Part shown: positions 7,005-15,841 of the stretch, piece by piece
Numbering within the stretch: the stretch's first letter is position 1
Layout: the number at the start of each line of letters is the position of its first letter
Origin: Microcystis aeruginosa FD4
Lineage (GTDB): Bacteria; Cyanobacteriota; Cyanobacteriia; Cyanobacteriales; Microcystaceae
DNA length: 64,000 nt
Direction of reading: 5' to 3'
Assembly (NCBI RefSeq): GCF_009792235.1
Contig: NZ_CP046973.1
Location: 2,976,001-3,040,000, forward strand
Made by a program: the position numbers and the translations under genes
The notes under the pieces: generated by a model
Database searches by the model: none
Told to the model about the DNA's origin: nothing
What the model saw: the letters and a program-made list of their open reading frames with translations, nothing else

Positions 7005-8975
7005 TTACGCACCTTGCCGTAATTTATCCAGAACCGATCGATCTTCTAGAGTAGAAGTATCACCGGAAATCTCTTGACCTGATGCTAAAGTTCGCAAGAG
7101 ACGACGCATAATTTTACCCGATCGCGTTTTTGGCAGTACATCGGTAAAACGGATTTCTCCCGGTCGAGCAATAATGCCAATTTCCTTGACAACGTGATCC
7201 TTTAATGCTTGCGCTAACTCCTGACTCGCTTCATAATGCCCCTCGAGAGTCACAAAAGCATAGACCTCTTCCCCCTTAATTTCATCCGGTCGTCCCACCA
7301 CAGCCGCCTCTGCTACCGCGGGATGAGATACTAAAGCTGATTCGATCTCCATTGTCCCTAAACGGTGGCCAGAAACGTTAATCACGTCATCGACGCGCCC
7401 CATTACCCAGAAATAACCGTCTTCGTCCTGACGACTACCATCCCCAGCAAAATAGAGATATTGGCCATCTTTGGGGGCGATCTGTTCCCAGTAGGTATTG
7501 CGGAAGCGCTCGGGATTTTTATAGACTGTTCGCATCATACCGGGCCAGGGATATTTCACCACCAGATAACCCCCCTCATTCGCTTGGGTGGGATTGCCCT
7601 CTAGGTCCACCACTGCGGCGATAATACCGGGAAAAGGTAGGGTTGCTGACCCCGGTTTGGTGGCAATTGCCCCGGGTAAGGGAGTAATCATAATTCCCCC
7701 GGTTTCCGTTTGCCACCAAGTATCGACAATCGGACATTTTTCCTTACCGATAACCCGGTGATACCACATCCACGCTTCCGGGTTAATCGGTTCTCCCACG
7801 GTTCCCAGTAAGCGCAAAGAGGATAAATCCCGGCTATTGGGGATATCTTCACCCATTTTGATAAAAGCGCGGATAGCAGTGGGGGCAGTATAAAAGATAT
7901 TAACCCGATATTTCTCGATTACATCCCAAAAACAGCCTAAATTAGAGGGACGGGGAACCCCTTCATACATTACCGTCGTTGCACCATTGGAAAGCGGTCC
8001 GTAAACGATATAACTATGGCCGGTAATCCAACCCACATCGGCAGTACACCAGTAAACATCGGTATCTTTCAGGTCAAAAATCCATTTGCTGGTGATATGG
8101 GTATAGAGATTATAACCACCGGTGGTGTGGACGACTCCTTTCGGTTTGCCGGTGGAACCACTGGTATAGAGGATAAATAACATATCTTCGCTATCCATGG
8201 GTTCGGCCGGACAGTTAGCAGATACCTGTTTTTGTAGATCATGCCACCAGTAATCGCGATCGGCAACCATATTGATGGGTTCCTTGCTGCGCTGGACAAC
8301 GAGAACTTTTTCCACACTGGGGGCGCTATTATCGGCTAGAGCCAGATCTACCTGTTCCTTGAGGGCAACTACTTTATCCTTGCGGAACCCCCCATCGGCA
8401 GTGATTACCACCTTAGCGGCCGCATCATTAAGACGATCGCGCAAAGCATCGGCACTAAATCCCCCAAAAACTACACTGTGGGGCGCGCCAATTCTGGCAC
8501 AGGCTAACATGGCGATCGCTGCTTCGGGAATCATCGGCATATAAATTCCGACCACATCGCCTTTTTTTACGCCTAATTCCTTTAAAGCGTTGGCAAATTG
8601 ACAGACTTCTCGGTGTAGCTGTTCGTAGGTAATGGTGCGACTGTCTCCCGGTTCTCCTTCCCAGATAATGGCAGCTTTATTGCGTCTCCATGTCGTGAGA
8701 TGTCTGTCAATACAGTTGTAACAAATATTAATCTTGCCGTTGACGAACCATTTAGCAAAGGGGGGCTGCCAGTCAAGAACCTCTGACCATTTTTCAAACC
8801 AATGTAGTTCTTTTTCGGCTAATTGGGCCCAAAAAGCCGGGGGATCAGCCTTGGCTTTGGCGTAGAGTTGCTGGTATTCTTCAAGGCTTTTAATGGTGGC
8901 ATTCTGAGCAAATTCGGCACTGGGAGGAAACAGCCGATTTTCCTGTAGGATTGATTCGATCGCTATTTCTGTCAT
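7005..8975 (-). CDS. acsA: Acetyl-coenzyme A synthetase
   Basis: Makes acetyl-CoA from acetate, ATP and CoA through an acetyl-adenylate. At 656 aa it is full length for the family. It has an N-terminal ACAS_N region, the AMP-binding loop TSGSTGKPKG at residues 271-280, WWQTETGG, and the hinge and C-terminal domain with GRVDDVINVSGHRLGTME. The C-terminal PKTRSGKIMRR (Lys621) is the site that is acetylated to switch the enzyme off in other bacteria. It is monocistronic by spacing and divergent from psaC. Confidence 0.95.
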   Translation of the reverse strand: MTEIAIESILQENRLFPPSAEFAQNATIKSLEEYQQLYAKAKADPPAFWAQLAEKELHWFEKWSEVLDWQPPFAKWFVNGKINICYNCIDRHLTTWRRNKAAIIWEGEPGDSRTITYEQLHREVCQFANALKELGVKKGDVVGIYMPMIPEAAIAMLACARIGAPHSVVFGGFSADALRDRLNDAAAKVVITADGGFRKDKVVALKEQVDLALADNSAPSVEKVLVVQRSKEPINMVADRDYWWHDLQKQVSANCPAEPMDSEDMLFILYTSGSTGKPKGVVHTTGGYNLYTHITSKWIFDLKDTDVYWCTADVGWITGHSYIVYGPLSNGATTVMYEGVPRPSNLGCFWDVIEKYRVNIFYTAPTAIRAFIKMGEDIPNSRDLSSLRLLGTVGEPINPEAWMWYHRVIGKEKCPIVDTWWQTETGGIMITPLPGAIATKPGSATLPFPGIIAAVVDLEGNPTQANEGGYLVVKYPWPGMMRTVYKNPERFRNTYWEQIAPKDGQYLYFAGDGSRQDEDGYFWVMGRVDDVINVSGHRLGTMEIESALVSHPAVAEAAVVGRPDEIKGEEVYAFVTLEGHYEASQELAQALKDHVVKEIGIIARPGEIRFTDVLPKTRSGKIMRRLLRTLASGQEISGDTSTLEDRSVLDKLRQGA

Positions 8976-9226
8976 ACTGGCAAACGAAATAAATTATCTT
9001 GCGATCCAGATTACCTTTTTCGGTTCCCCCCGTAACCCCGGCAAGCAATTCTTTAAGGCTATTTTAGGATTAGCCGAGATGCGACTAGCGATCGCCATTT
9101 AGACCCAAGTGTTACAGAGTTTAAAGTTATGTCACCGATCGAGCGATGAACAGATCGCTGTAAGGTAAACTAACCGATAAACCCGAAATTTAACATGGAG
9201 AACACTCGGTAAGGAGTCATAATTCA

Positions 9227-9472
9227 ATGTCTCATAGCGTTAAAATTTACGATACCTGTATCGGTTGCACCCAATGCGTTCGGGCTTGTCCCCTCGACGT
9301 GCTGGAAATGGTTCCCTGGGATGGCTGTAAAGCTGCCCAGATTGCCTCCTCCCCCCGCACTGAAGACTGTGTTGGTTGTAAACGTTGCGAAACGGCTTGT
9401 CCGACGGATTTCCTAAGTATTCGGGTTTATCTCGGAGCAGAAACCACCCGCAGTATGGGTCTAGCCTACTAG
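9227..9472 (+). CDS. psaC: Photosystem I iron-sulfur subunit VII
   Basis: 81 aa, the canonical length. Two 4Fe-4S ligand sets, [12 protein letters not shown] (C11, C14, C17, C21) and [12 protein letters not shown] (C48, C51, C54, C58), bind clusters FA and FB. These pass electrons from FX to ferredoxin on the stromal (cytoplasmic) face of photosystem I. A good Shine-Dalgarno (TAAGGAGT) precedes the ATG. It is flanked by its own terminator and transcribed alone. Confidence 0.98.
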
Positions 9473-9520
9473 GCCTGGCAATCATTCTGTGTTTAATATT
9501 TAGCGAAAACTAATCTTGTT

Positions 9521-9548
9521 AAGAGGACTAACCTGTCCTCTTTTTTTG
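9521..9548 (+). terminator. psaC terminator
   Basis: The hairpin AGAGGAC-taacct-GTCCTCT is followed by a run of T. It lies about 50 bp after the psaC stop codon. Confidence 0.85.
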
Positions 9549-9581
9549 TTATACTCCCTTCGCTAGTGAAGATTTTAGTTA

Positions 9582-9794
9582 GGGCTGGCTGAAAAAGTAC
9601 GGGCGAAGCATTCGGATAGAAAATCTACGGTTTCACCGATAAGTTATTGCCCGAATGCTTCGCCCCTACAGGACGCAATCGCCGATCAAGATGCCAGGTT
9701 TTTGAGCCACTAGCTTTAAAATCTTGCACCTGCTTCGCCAAACAGGCCCCAAACCCCTTACCTCGTCTATATTTCACATTTATTCAGCAGACCC
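9582..9794. mobile_element. 213-bp MITE, copy 1 (family A)
   Basis: A non-coding 213-bp element begins GGGCTGGCTGAAAAAG and ends TTTATTCAGCAGACCC. It is flanked by 6-bp direct repeats TAGTTA (9576-9581 and 9795-9800). Inside, GGGCGAAGCATTCGG and its exact complement form a long hairpin. A second copy of equal length lies inverted at 12,443-12,655. It landed exactly in the stop codon of the Uma2 gene. Removing the element and one TAGTTA restores a TAA stop in place of the present TAG. Confidence 0.85.
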
Positions 9795-10504
9795 TAGTTA
9801 GGTAATTCCCCAAAAAGTTGACGATATTTTTGCAGTTTTGCCTCCATTTCTAATAACTGCTGATTAGCCTGTTCTGCCCGTTGGCGTTCATTTTCTGCCC
9901 GTTGGCGTTCATTTTCTGCCCGCTGCTTTTCCTGTTCCAGTAGTTGATTAATTTCGCTGTAGGACAAAAATTGAGTGCCATCAGGACGATAAATTTTTAA
10001 CTCGTCGGTTAAGTCAAAACGAATGCCTAAACGGGGACTCCCCCAATTATTAACCTCACTAACACTGTCTAAACTGTCACCAATTCGCTGCCAAGCTTCT
10101 AGACTATTATCATCGGGATCATAGACGTAGTATTCTTGCACTCCATAGCGATCATAAAATAGCAATTTTTTGGCCATTTCGATGGAGGTATTACTGGGAG
10201 AAAGAATCTCAAAGACGACTTGAGGAGCAAGATTATCTTCTTGCCATTGTTTGTAGGAACCTCGATCGCCTTTCGGTCTGCCAAATACTACCATCGTATC
10301 AGGAGCGGCGGCAATTTTCGGCTGGCCTTCCACAGGATACCACAACAGATCCCCCGCTACAAATACCTGGGGATCATCGATATATAACCAGTCGAGATTC
10401 TGCTTAATCGTTACTATCCAGTGGAATTGTTTAGTATTATCTGCCATCGGTTTACCATCGCTCTCAGGATAGATAATCTCAGTTTTGTTAACTTGACTAA
10501 CCAT
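9794..10504 (-). CDS. Uma2 family (DUF820) putative restriction endonuclease-like protein
   Basis: 236 aa. The Uma2 core carries DxVVFGRPKGDRGSY, APQVVFEILSPSNT and YYVYDPDDNSLEAW, matching the PD-(D/E)xK-like Uma2 fold with an expected acidic-E-K arrangement. The family is abundant in cyanobacteria and its function is unproven. The C-terminal tail is a charged coil with three near-identical 21-bp repeats (ENERQRA). The stop codon is formed by the junction with a MITE. A paralogue sits at 50,443-51,075 with a shorter tail. Confidence 0.75.
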   Translation of the reverse strand: MVSQVNKTEIIYPESDGKPMADNTKQFHWIVTIKQNLDWLYIDDPQVFVAGDLLWYPVEGQPKIAAAPDTMVVFGRPKGDRGSYKQWQEDNLAPQVVFEILSPSNTSIEMAKKLLFYDRYGVQEYYVYDPDDNSLEAWQRIGDSLDSVSEVNNWGSPRLGIRFDLTDELKIYRPDGTQFLSYSEINQLLEQEKQRAENERQRAENERQRAEQANQQLLEMEAKLQKYRQLFGELPN

Positions 10505-10579
10505 GGGGAATACCTGCCGAAATCATTGGGCTATTTTTATTATATAATAACTTTAAACTAAGTAAGGAAAAAACTCACC

Positions 10580-11308
10580 TTGATTTTAGAACTACAACAG
10601 GTTAATTTAGCGGTAAGACGAGGAAGTGCTTATCTATTAGAAGATATTACTTTTAGCGTCAAGCAAGGAGAAAATTTAGCTATTGTCGGAGCATCTGGGG
10701 CTGGAAAAACGACTCTTTTGCGCTTGTTAAATCGTTTGCAAGAACCCAGCACGGGAAATATTTATTTTCAAGGTAAATCGATTAAGGAAATACCAGTTAT
10801 TTCCCTGCGACAAGAGATAGTTTTATTGCTACAAGAGTCAAAGTTATTAGGAATGAACGTTCGAGAGGCTCTCGCTTATCCTTTGCAATTAAAAAAACTT
10901 AACCCTGCTGAAATTAATCAGAGAATTGACCGTTGGACATCCCTATTAAAAATTCCCGAACAGTGGTTTGAATGCGGGGAGTTAGAATTATCTTTAGGAC
11001 AAAGACAATTAGTGGCAATTACCAGAGCTTTGCTGTTAGAACCAAGCGTACTATTATTAGATGAACCCACCTCTGCTCTAGATACAGGCACGGCCAGCAG
11101 GTTATTAGAAGTATTAAATAATCAAAGTTCAATGACGATAATTATGGTCAATCATCAACTGGATTTTTTAGAAGAATTTGCCGAGCGAGTCATTTATCTA
11201 GAAGCGGGAAAAATCAGGTCAGATTGCCTCGCCAATCAATTAGATTGGTTAGGGTTAAAAACGCAGTTAATTGACTTAGAAAAATCTCGACAAAGTGACC
11301 ACTGGTAA
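10580..11308 (+). CDS. ABC transporter ATP-binding protein (partner permease not in the window)
   Basis: 242 aa beginning at a TTG behind a weak AAGGA. Walker A is GASGAGKT (residues 37-44), Walker B VLLLDEPTSALD, and the H-loop is in MVNHQ. The signature reads LSLGQ rather than LSGGQ, which may reduce activity or mark a subfamily. Overall it resembles small PstB/FetA-like ATPases. No permease or binding protein is adjacent, so the substrate is unknown. It is transcribed alone and converges on the amidotransferase remnant. Confidence 0.75.
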   Translation: MILELQQVNLAVRRGSAYLLEDITFSVKQGENLAIVGASGAGKTTLLRLLNRLQEPSTGNIYFQGKSIKEIPVISLRQEIVLLLQESKLLGMNVREALAYPLQLKKLNPAEINQRIDRWTSLLKIPEQWFECGELELSLGQRQLVAITRALLLEPSVLLLDEPTSALDTGTASRLLEVLNNQSSMTIIMVNHQLDFLEEFAERVIYLEAGKIRSDCLANQLDWLGLKTQLIDLEKSRQSDHW

Positions 11309-11310
11309 GA

Positions 11311-11517
11311 TTAACTTAAAATTGCTGCGCCCTCCTGAAAAACTAATAATTCTCCTGCATTAATCGGTGTCCAAACTTCATTATCAGTCTAAACCCTCAA
11401 AAAAAGCAATTCCCCAACCGTCTCGATGTTCGTCGGTTTTTCCTCCCCGCGCACAAAATCCCTCGAAGGAAAAACAGATATCCGTGGGGACATTACAATT
11501 CATGCCTAAAAGTTGAC
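11311..11517 (-). pseudogene. Class-II glutamine amidotransferase (YafJ/EgtC type) remnant, split by a TnpB element
   Basis: Reading leftward from 11,517, QLLGMNCNVPTDICFSFEGF to HRDGWGIAFFEG matches the N-terminus of Ntn-hydrolase glutamine amidotransferases. An out-of-frame jump then leads to the C-terminal end DNEVWTPINAGELLVFQEG and a TAA at 11,313-11,311. Most of the middle is missing. The start codon and first base of the Cys2 codon lie across the insertion at 13,099-13,096. Joining the two sides gives ATG TGT CAA CTT, that is M-C-Q-L with the catalytic Cys2. The gene was thus split by the IS and also carries an internal deletion. Confidence 0.8.
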
Positions 11518-11637
11518 CGAAAATTTGGGTACAAGCCCCGCCCTTTAGTGTAGGGTCGGGCGGCTTTAAATAAATATGTATTGTCAACTTAAAGAATTTT
11601 GTGTTAAGATATTGATAGTAGGTCAAGCATTGTCAAA

Positions 11638-13080
11638 ATGTTTGTACTAGAATACAAAGTTAAGCCAAAACCTAATCAGATAGAAGCCATTAATGAGGCA
11701 ATACGAACAACCCAATTTGTTCGGAATAAAGTTCTGCGTTATTGGATGGATAATCGGGGTGTTGGCAAAACAGAGTTATTTCGGTACAACACAGCATTAA
11801 GAAAAGAGTTTAAATTTGTTGATGATTTAAACTCCCATGCTTGCCAGACTGCCGTAGAAAGAACCTTGCGAGCAATTACTCGGTTTTACGATAATTGCCA
11901 AAATAAAGTTAAAGGAAAGAAAGGCTACCCTAAGTTTAAAAAACATTCTCGTTCCGTTGAGTATAAAGTATCTGGATGGAAGCTATCAAAAGATAAACGT
12001 CATATTACCTTTACAGACAAAAAAGGTATTGGCACTCTTAAACTGATTGGTTCTAGAGATATTAATTACTATCAACCAGAACAGATTAAACGGGTAAGAA
12101 TCCTTAATCGTGCCGATGGTTATTATGTGCAGTTCTGCCTTAAATTAGACCCCAGAGACACGGTTAAACCTTTAACGCCTTCCCAGAAAGCAACTGGGAT
12201 TGATGTCGGATTAAAGTTTTTCTTAGTAGATAGCGAAGGTAATCAAATTGATTGTCCGAACTACTATCGAAAAGCTGAAAAACAATTAAACCGATTAAAC
12301 AGGAAAAAGTCAAAGAAATACCGTAAGGGTAAAAAACAATCTCGTAATTATCACAAAGCTAGAAAGCGAGCTGCTCGGAAACATTTAAGAGTAAGTAGGC
12401 AACGAGAAGAGTTTGTCAAGAGTGTGGCACTCCGTTTAGTTAGGGCTTGCTGAATAAATGTGAAATGTATGCAAAGTAAGGGTTTTGGGGCTTTACGAGC
12501 GAAACAGGTGCAAGATTTTGAGAGAATCGTGGTTCAAAACCTTGCATCTTCATCGGCCCGCGTCCTGTAGGGGCGAAGCATTCGGGCAATAACCTATCGG
12601 TGAAACCGTAGATTTTCTATCCGAATGCTTCGCCCGTACTTTTTGCTGCAAACCCTAGTTAAGTCTAACGACTTAATCGCTCAGGTCAACTTAAATATCA
12701 AAGGCATGGTCAAGAATCGTCATTTAGCGAAGTCGATAACCGATGCAGGATGGTCTGTTTTTAGGCAATGGCTAGAGTATTTTGGGGACAAATACTGCAA
12801 GTTAACTATAGCTGTCTCACCTCATAATACGTCTCAAAATTGTTCTAATTGTGGACAAAAAGTCCGAAAGTCGCTATCTACTCGAACCCATGTTTGTCCT
12901 CATTGTGGATATACAGATTGTCGAGATATCAACGCCGCTTTAAACATCTTGCAAAAGGGATTAAGTAGCGTGGGGCGCACGCAAACTTTAAACGCTTCGG
13001 GAGAGATTCCCTCTTGGTTGGTTGGAGAAATCCTGCTTGCTAACGGAGACTCAATGAACGAAGAATCCCCATCTCTTTAG
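11638..13080 (+). pseudogene. tnpB: TnpB RNA-guided nuclease gene, interrupted by a MITE
   Basis: Part 1 (11,638-12,436) has the TnpB N-terminus MFVLEYKVKPKPNQIEAINE and the RuvC-I motif GIDVGLKF. Part 2 (from 12,662) has the zinc finger CSNCGQK...CPHCGYTDC and RuvC-III DINAALNI. Deleting the MITE and one TAGTTA gives a continuous frame RLVKSNDLIAQVNLNIKGM of about 407 aa. TnpB normally has E-D-L at the RuvC-II site. Here the residues are V-N-L, so the catalytic Glu is absent even in the restored protein. Both changes argue that the gene is dead. Confidence 0.85.
12443..12655. mobile_element. 213-bp MITE, copy 2 (family A), inserted in tnpB
   Basis: Same family as 9582-9794 but in the opposite orientation and clearly similar over its whole length. 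It is flanked by TAGTTA at 12,437-12,442 and 12,656-12,661. Excising the element plus one TAGTTA restores the tnpB frame, so TAGTTA is a genuine 6-bp target duplication here. It contains the same internal hairpin GGGCGAAGCATTCGG. Confidence 0.9.
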
Positions 13081-13095
13081 AGCGGGGAGCGTCAA
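12960..13095 (+). ncRNA. Putative omega (right-end) RNA of the TnpB element
   Basis: In TnpB elements a guide-bearing RNA overlaps the 3' end of tnpB and ends at the element boundary. Here that region includes the terminal hairpin TCCCC-atctctttagagc-GGGGA just before GTCAA. The guide would be the first flanking bases, ACATAGTTGCTTGAGTTTGA (from 13,096), with TAM TTGAC on the other side. Placement is by family knowledge and the 5' end is a guess. Transcription is not shown. Confidence 0.4.
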
Positions 13096-13402
13096 ACATA
13101 GTTGCTTGAGTTTGAACATCAGATGCTGGCACAATTACTGCCAGCAGTCGTGACAGGAGACAGGAGAATTTTTTCCAGCTGCCTCTTGCCTATCCTAGCT
13201 AAGAAATTAATCTGGCACTACTAAGTAGTCGTGCAAAATTAATTTCCTAGTCGAGACTCCGAGACTCCGAGACTCCGAGACGGGATACAGCTATTAGGGA
13301 GCGGATTTGAGTTTTCAGTTCTCTGTTTGCTCACCACCGCAGAAGTCTGACGGAGTAGTGGCTTAGATGTGTAATTAATTGTGCTTAGATACTTGCTAAT
13401 TA
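13096..13402. other. Gene-free stretch with a palindrome and a short tandem repeat
   Basis: Starts with the displaced 5' flank of the amidotransferase gene. At 13,203-13,245 is a long inverted repeat (GAAATTAAT...GCAC...ACTAAGTAGT...GTGC...ATTAATTTC). At 13,253-13,281 the unit GAGACTCC is repeated about 3.6 times. No open frame is convincing. Confidence 0.6.
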
Positions 13403-13481
13403 GGGTTTACTGAAAAAGTTTCTTGGTGGGTGTGGGGTTTTACCGATTTTCAGAAGGTTTTTAGATTTATTCAGTAAATCC
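13403..13481. mobile_element. 79-bp MITE (short member of family A)
   Basis: The ends GGGTTTACTGAAAAAG and TTTATTCAGTAAATCC are inverted repeats like those of the 213-bp elements. They are flanked by 6-bp TAATTA at 13,397-13,402 and 13,482-13,487. It is non-coding and lies upstream of thrC. Confidence 0.75.
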
Positions 13482-13714
13482 TAATTAAATCAACTTCTGA
13501 AAGACAAAAAGGGCAAACAATCAGATTTTTAGCGATATAATAGCTATTTTTTGACCAAAAAGGTCATTTATTGGCTGTTACTGCCTGTTGTCTCCCCGCA
13601 TCCCTGTTTTAACTCCCATGAATCCCAATAGGGCGATCGAGATTAATTTTTTGGACTGCTTATTGGATAAAATAGGAGACTGGGCCATCTAATCAAATCT
13701 GTATCCTTAAGGCT

Positions 13715-14824
13715 ATGACAATTATTTCTCGATCGATCCCCCAATCACCCACTAAATCCTCGTCTATCGGCGGCTGGCGCGGTTTGATCGAAGAATATCG
13801 CCAATTTCTGCCCGTAAGCAGTAAAACCCCTGTAATTACACTTCTAGAAGGCAATACACCTCTGATCCCCGCCCCCTATCTCTCAGCACAAATCGGGCGC
13901 GATGTCAAGGTTTTTGTCAAATATGATGGTTTAAATCCCACCGGCAGCTTTAAAGACCGGGGCATGACCATGGCCATCTCGAAAGCTAAAGAAGAAGGGG
14001 CAAAAGCGGTGATTTGTGCCAGTACCGGGAACACCTCGGCGGCGGCGGCAGCCTATGCAAGAAGGGCCCGGATGCGGGCCTTTGTGATTATCCCCGACGG
14101 TTATGTGGCCTTAGGAAAATTAGCCCAAGCTTTATTGTACGGGGCGGAAGTCATCGCTATCAATGGCAACTTTGATGATGCCCTGAAGATTGTCCGCCAA
14201 CTATCAGAAAATTATCCCGTAACTTTAGTCAATTCCGTCAATCCTTACCGTTTAGAGGGTCAAAAAACGGCAGCTTTCGAGATTGTCGATGTCTTGGGTA
14301 ATGCCCCCGACTGGTTATGTATTCCCGTGGGTAACGCGGGCAATATTAGCGCCTATTGGATGGGATTCTGTCAGTATCACCAGATAGGTAAATGTGAACG
14401 ACTGCCGAAGATGATCGGTTTTCAGGCCGCCGGGGCCGCCCCTTTTATCTCCAAACAACCGGTTGACCATCCCGAAACCCTAGCCACGGCTATCCGTATC
14501 GGCAACCCCGCTAACTGGGAAAAAGCCTGGGCTGCTAGTCACGCTAGTCAAGGGCAATTTCACGCGGTCAGCGATGAGGAAATATTGGCAGCCTATCGGA
14601 TTTTAGGGGGCCAAGAGGGGGTTTTCTGTGAACCAGCCAGCGCCGCTTCTGTGGCAGGATTATTAAAAGTGCATCAACAGGTTCCCGATGGGGCCACCGT
14701 AGTGTGTGTTTTAACGGGAAATGGACTAAAAGACCCAGATTCGGCGGTAAAACACAGCAATAATCAACTAAAATCTGGGGTTGCGCCCGAATTAACCCAA
14801 GTGGCTCAAATTATGGGCTTCTAA
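13715..14824 (+). CDS. thrC: Threonine synthase
   Basis: PLP enzyme of 369 aa converting O-phosphohomoserine to threonine. LLEGNTPLIPAPYL and the PLP lysine in GSFKDRG (Lys80) occur at the expected places. ICASTGNTSAAAAAYA follows and the phosphate-binding region PVGNAGNISAYWMGF is present. C-terminal CVLTGNGLKDP is typical. The length matches the short bacterial/cyanobacterial form. It is monocistronic, with hisB convergent downstream. Confidence 0.95.
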   Translation: MTIISRSIPQSPTKSSSIGGWRGLIEEYRQFLPVSSKTPVITLLEGNTPLIPAPYLSAQIGRDVKVFVKYDGLNPTGSFKDRGMTMAISKAKEEGAKAVICASTGNTSAAAAAYARRARMRAFVIIPDGYVALGKLAQALLYGAEVIAINGNFDDALKIVRQLSENYPVTLVNSVNPYRLEGQKTAAFEIVDVLGNAPDWLCIPVGNAGNISAYWMGFCQYHQIGKCERLPKMIGFQAAGAAPFISKQPVDHPETLATAIRIGNPANWEKAWAASHASQGQFHAVSDEEILAAYRILGGQEGVFCEPASAASVAGLLKVHQQVPDGATVVCVLTGNGLKDPDSAVKHSNNQLKSGVAPELTQVAQIMGF

Positions 14825-14854
14825 GCTAACGTCAATTCGGGTTAAGCAGTGCTT

Positions 14855-15484
14855 CTATAAAACTCCCTTAGAACTAGGAATTATACCGGCACGACGGGGA
14901 TCGATCGCTATGGCCATACTCATCGCCCGGGCAAAAGCTTTAAAAGTAGCCTCAATAATATGATGGGAATTAATCCCGTCTAATTGGCGAATATGTAGGG
15001 TCATTTGACTGTGATTGACCAAAGCAACGAAAAATTCCCGCACTAGCTGAGTATCGTAGGTTCCCACTCTTTGGGTGGGAATTTCTAGACCATAACTGAG
15101 GTGGGGGCGACCGGAAAAATCGAGGGCAACTTGTACTAAAGCTTCATCGAGAGGGGCGACAAAATGCCCGAAACGGACGATCCCTTTTTTGTCCCCCAAA
15201 GCTTGCAGTAAAGCTTGTCCAAGGGTGATTCCCACGTCTTCATTGGTGTGATGGTCATCAATTTCTAGATCTCCGGTGGCGCGTACATCGAGATCGATCG
15301 CAGCGTGGGAGGCGATTTGCTGCAACATATGATCGAGAAAGGGAATTCCTGTCTGGGCGCGACAATTGCCGCTACCATCAAGATCGATCGTCACCTCTAC
15401 ATCGGTTTCTTTGGTAGTACGACTAACGGAGGCGCGACGGCAAGGTGAGACAAAAGAATCGGGGATTTGGGAAGTGGAAATCAT
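14855..15484 (-). CDS. hisB: Imidazoleglycerol-phosphate dehydratase
   Basis: 209 aa, the monofunctional HisB used in bacteria that lack the fused phosphatase. The metal-binding histidine motifs GIPFLDHMLQQIASHA, DDHHTNEDVGI and HHIIEATFKAFARAM are all present. It catalyses dehydration of imidazole glycerol phosphate in histidine synthesis. It converges on thrC, leaving a 30-bp gap. Confidence 0.95.
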   Translation of the reverse strand: MISTSQIPDSFVSPCRRASVSRTTKETDVEVTIDLDGSGNCRAQTGIPFLDHMLQQIASHAAIDLDVRATGDLEIDDHHTNEDVGITLGQALLQALGDKKGIVRFGHFVAPLDEALVQVALDFSGRPHLSYGLEIPTQRVGTYDTQLVREFFVALVNHSQMTLHIRQLDGINSHHIIEATFKAFARAMSMAIAIDPRRAGIIPSSKGVL

Positions 15485-15841
15485 TTGAGTAAAAATATGA
15501 ACTAGGGAGATGAGAGTTTTTTCAGTAATCAGTGAACTTAAAACTCACATCTGATCACTGATCACTGAAAAGAACGTAGGTTGGGTTGAAGCATGAAACC
15601 CAACGCCCGCTCATGTTACGAAGTGCGCTAACCCATCCTACAAATAATTGTGCCTCCCTACTTAGCTTAACAAATTAGGTTTTAGATTCGGCCCTTGTAA
15701 ACAGTAAGGGACTTGCGCTTTGATAATGTACCTTTTGGGCGAACGCAGTTCGCCCCTACATTGTGGACAAAATCCGTTACTGTCGGGGCGCCTGGAACCT
15801 GCGCCCTCCGCGCTGCGGGGGTTTGCTGATCACCCTAAGTA
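15485..15841. other. Gene-free stretch holding dispersed cyanobacterial repeats
   Basis: Contains GATCACTGATCACTG repeats near 15,551, and an inverted repeat at 15,576-15,604 with TTGGGTT and AACCCAA arms. It also has the palindrome GGGCGAACGCAGTTCGCCC at 15,737-15,755. No coding frame is credible. TAAGTA at 15,836-15,841 is the left target copy of the next insertion element. Confidence 0.65.

Larger units (their letters stand above)
11518..13095 (+). mobile_element. IS200/IS605-family element carrying only tnpB
   Basis: The left boundary follows TTGAC (11,513-11,517) and the right boundary ends GAGCGTCAA at 13,095. The next bases, ACAT, complete the interrupted host gene exactly, which fixes both ends. 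No target duplication is present, as expected for this family. An imperfect palindrome (CCCCGCCCT...AGGGTCGGGCGG, 11,536-11,563) lies near the left end and a TCCCC/GGGGA hairpin near the right end. There is no tnpA. The element is interrupted by a 213-bp MITE. Confidence 0.85.
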
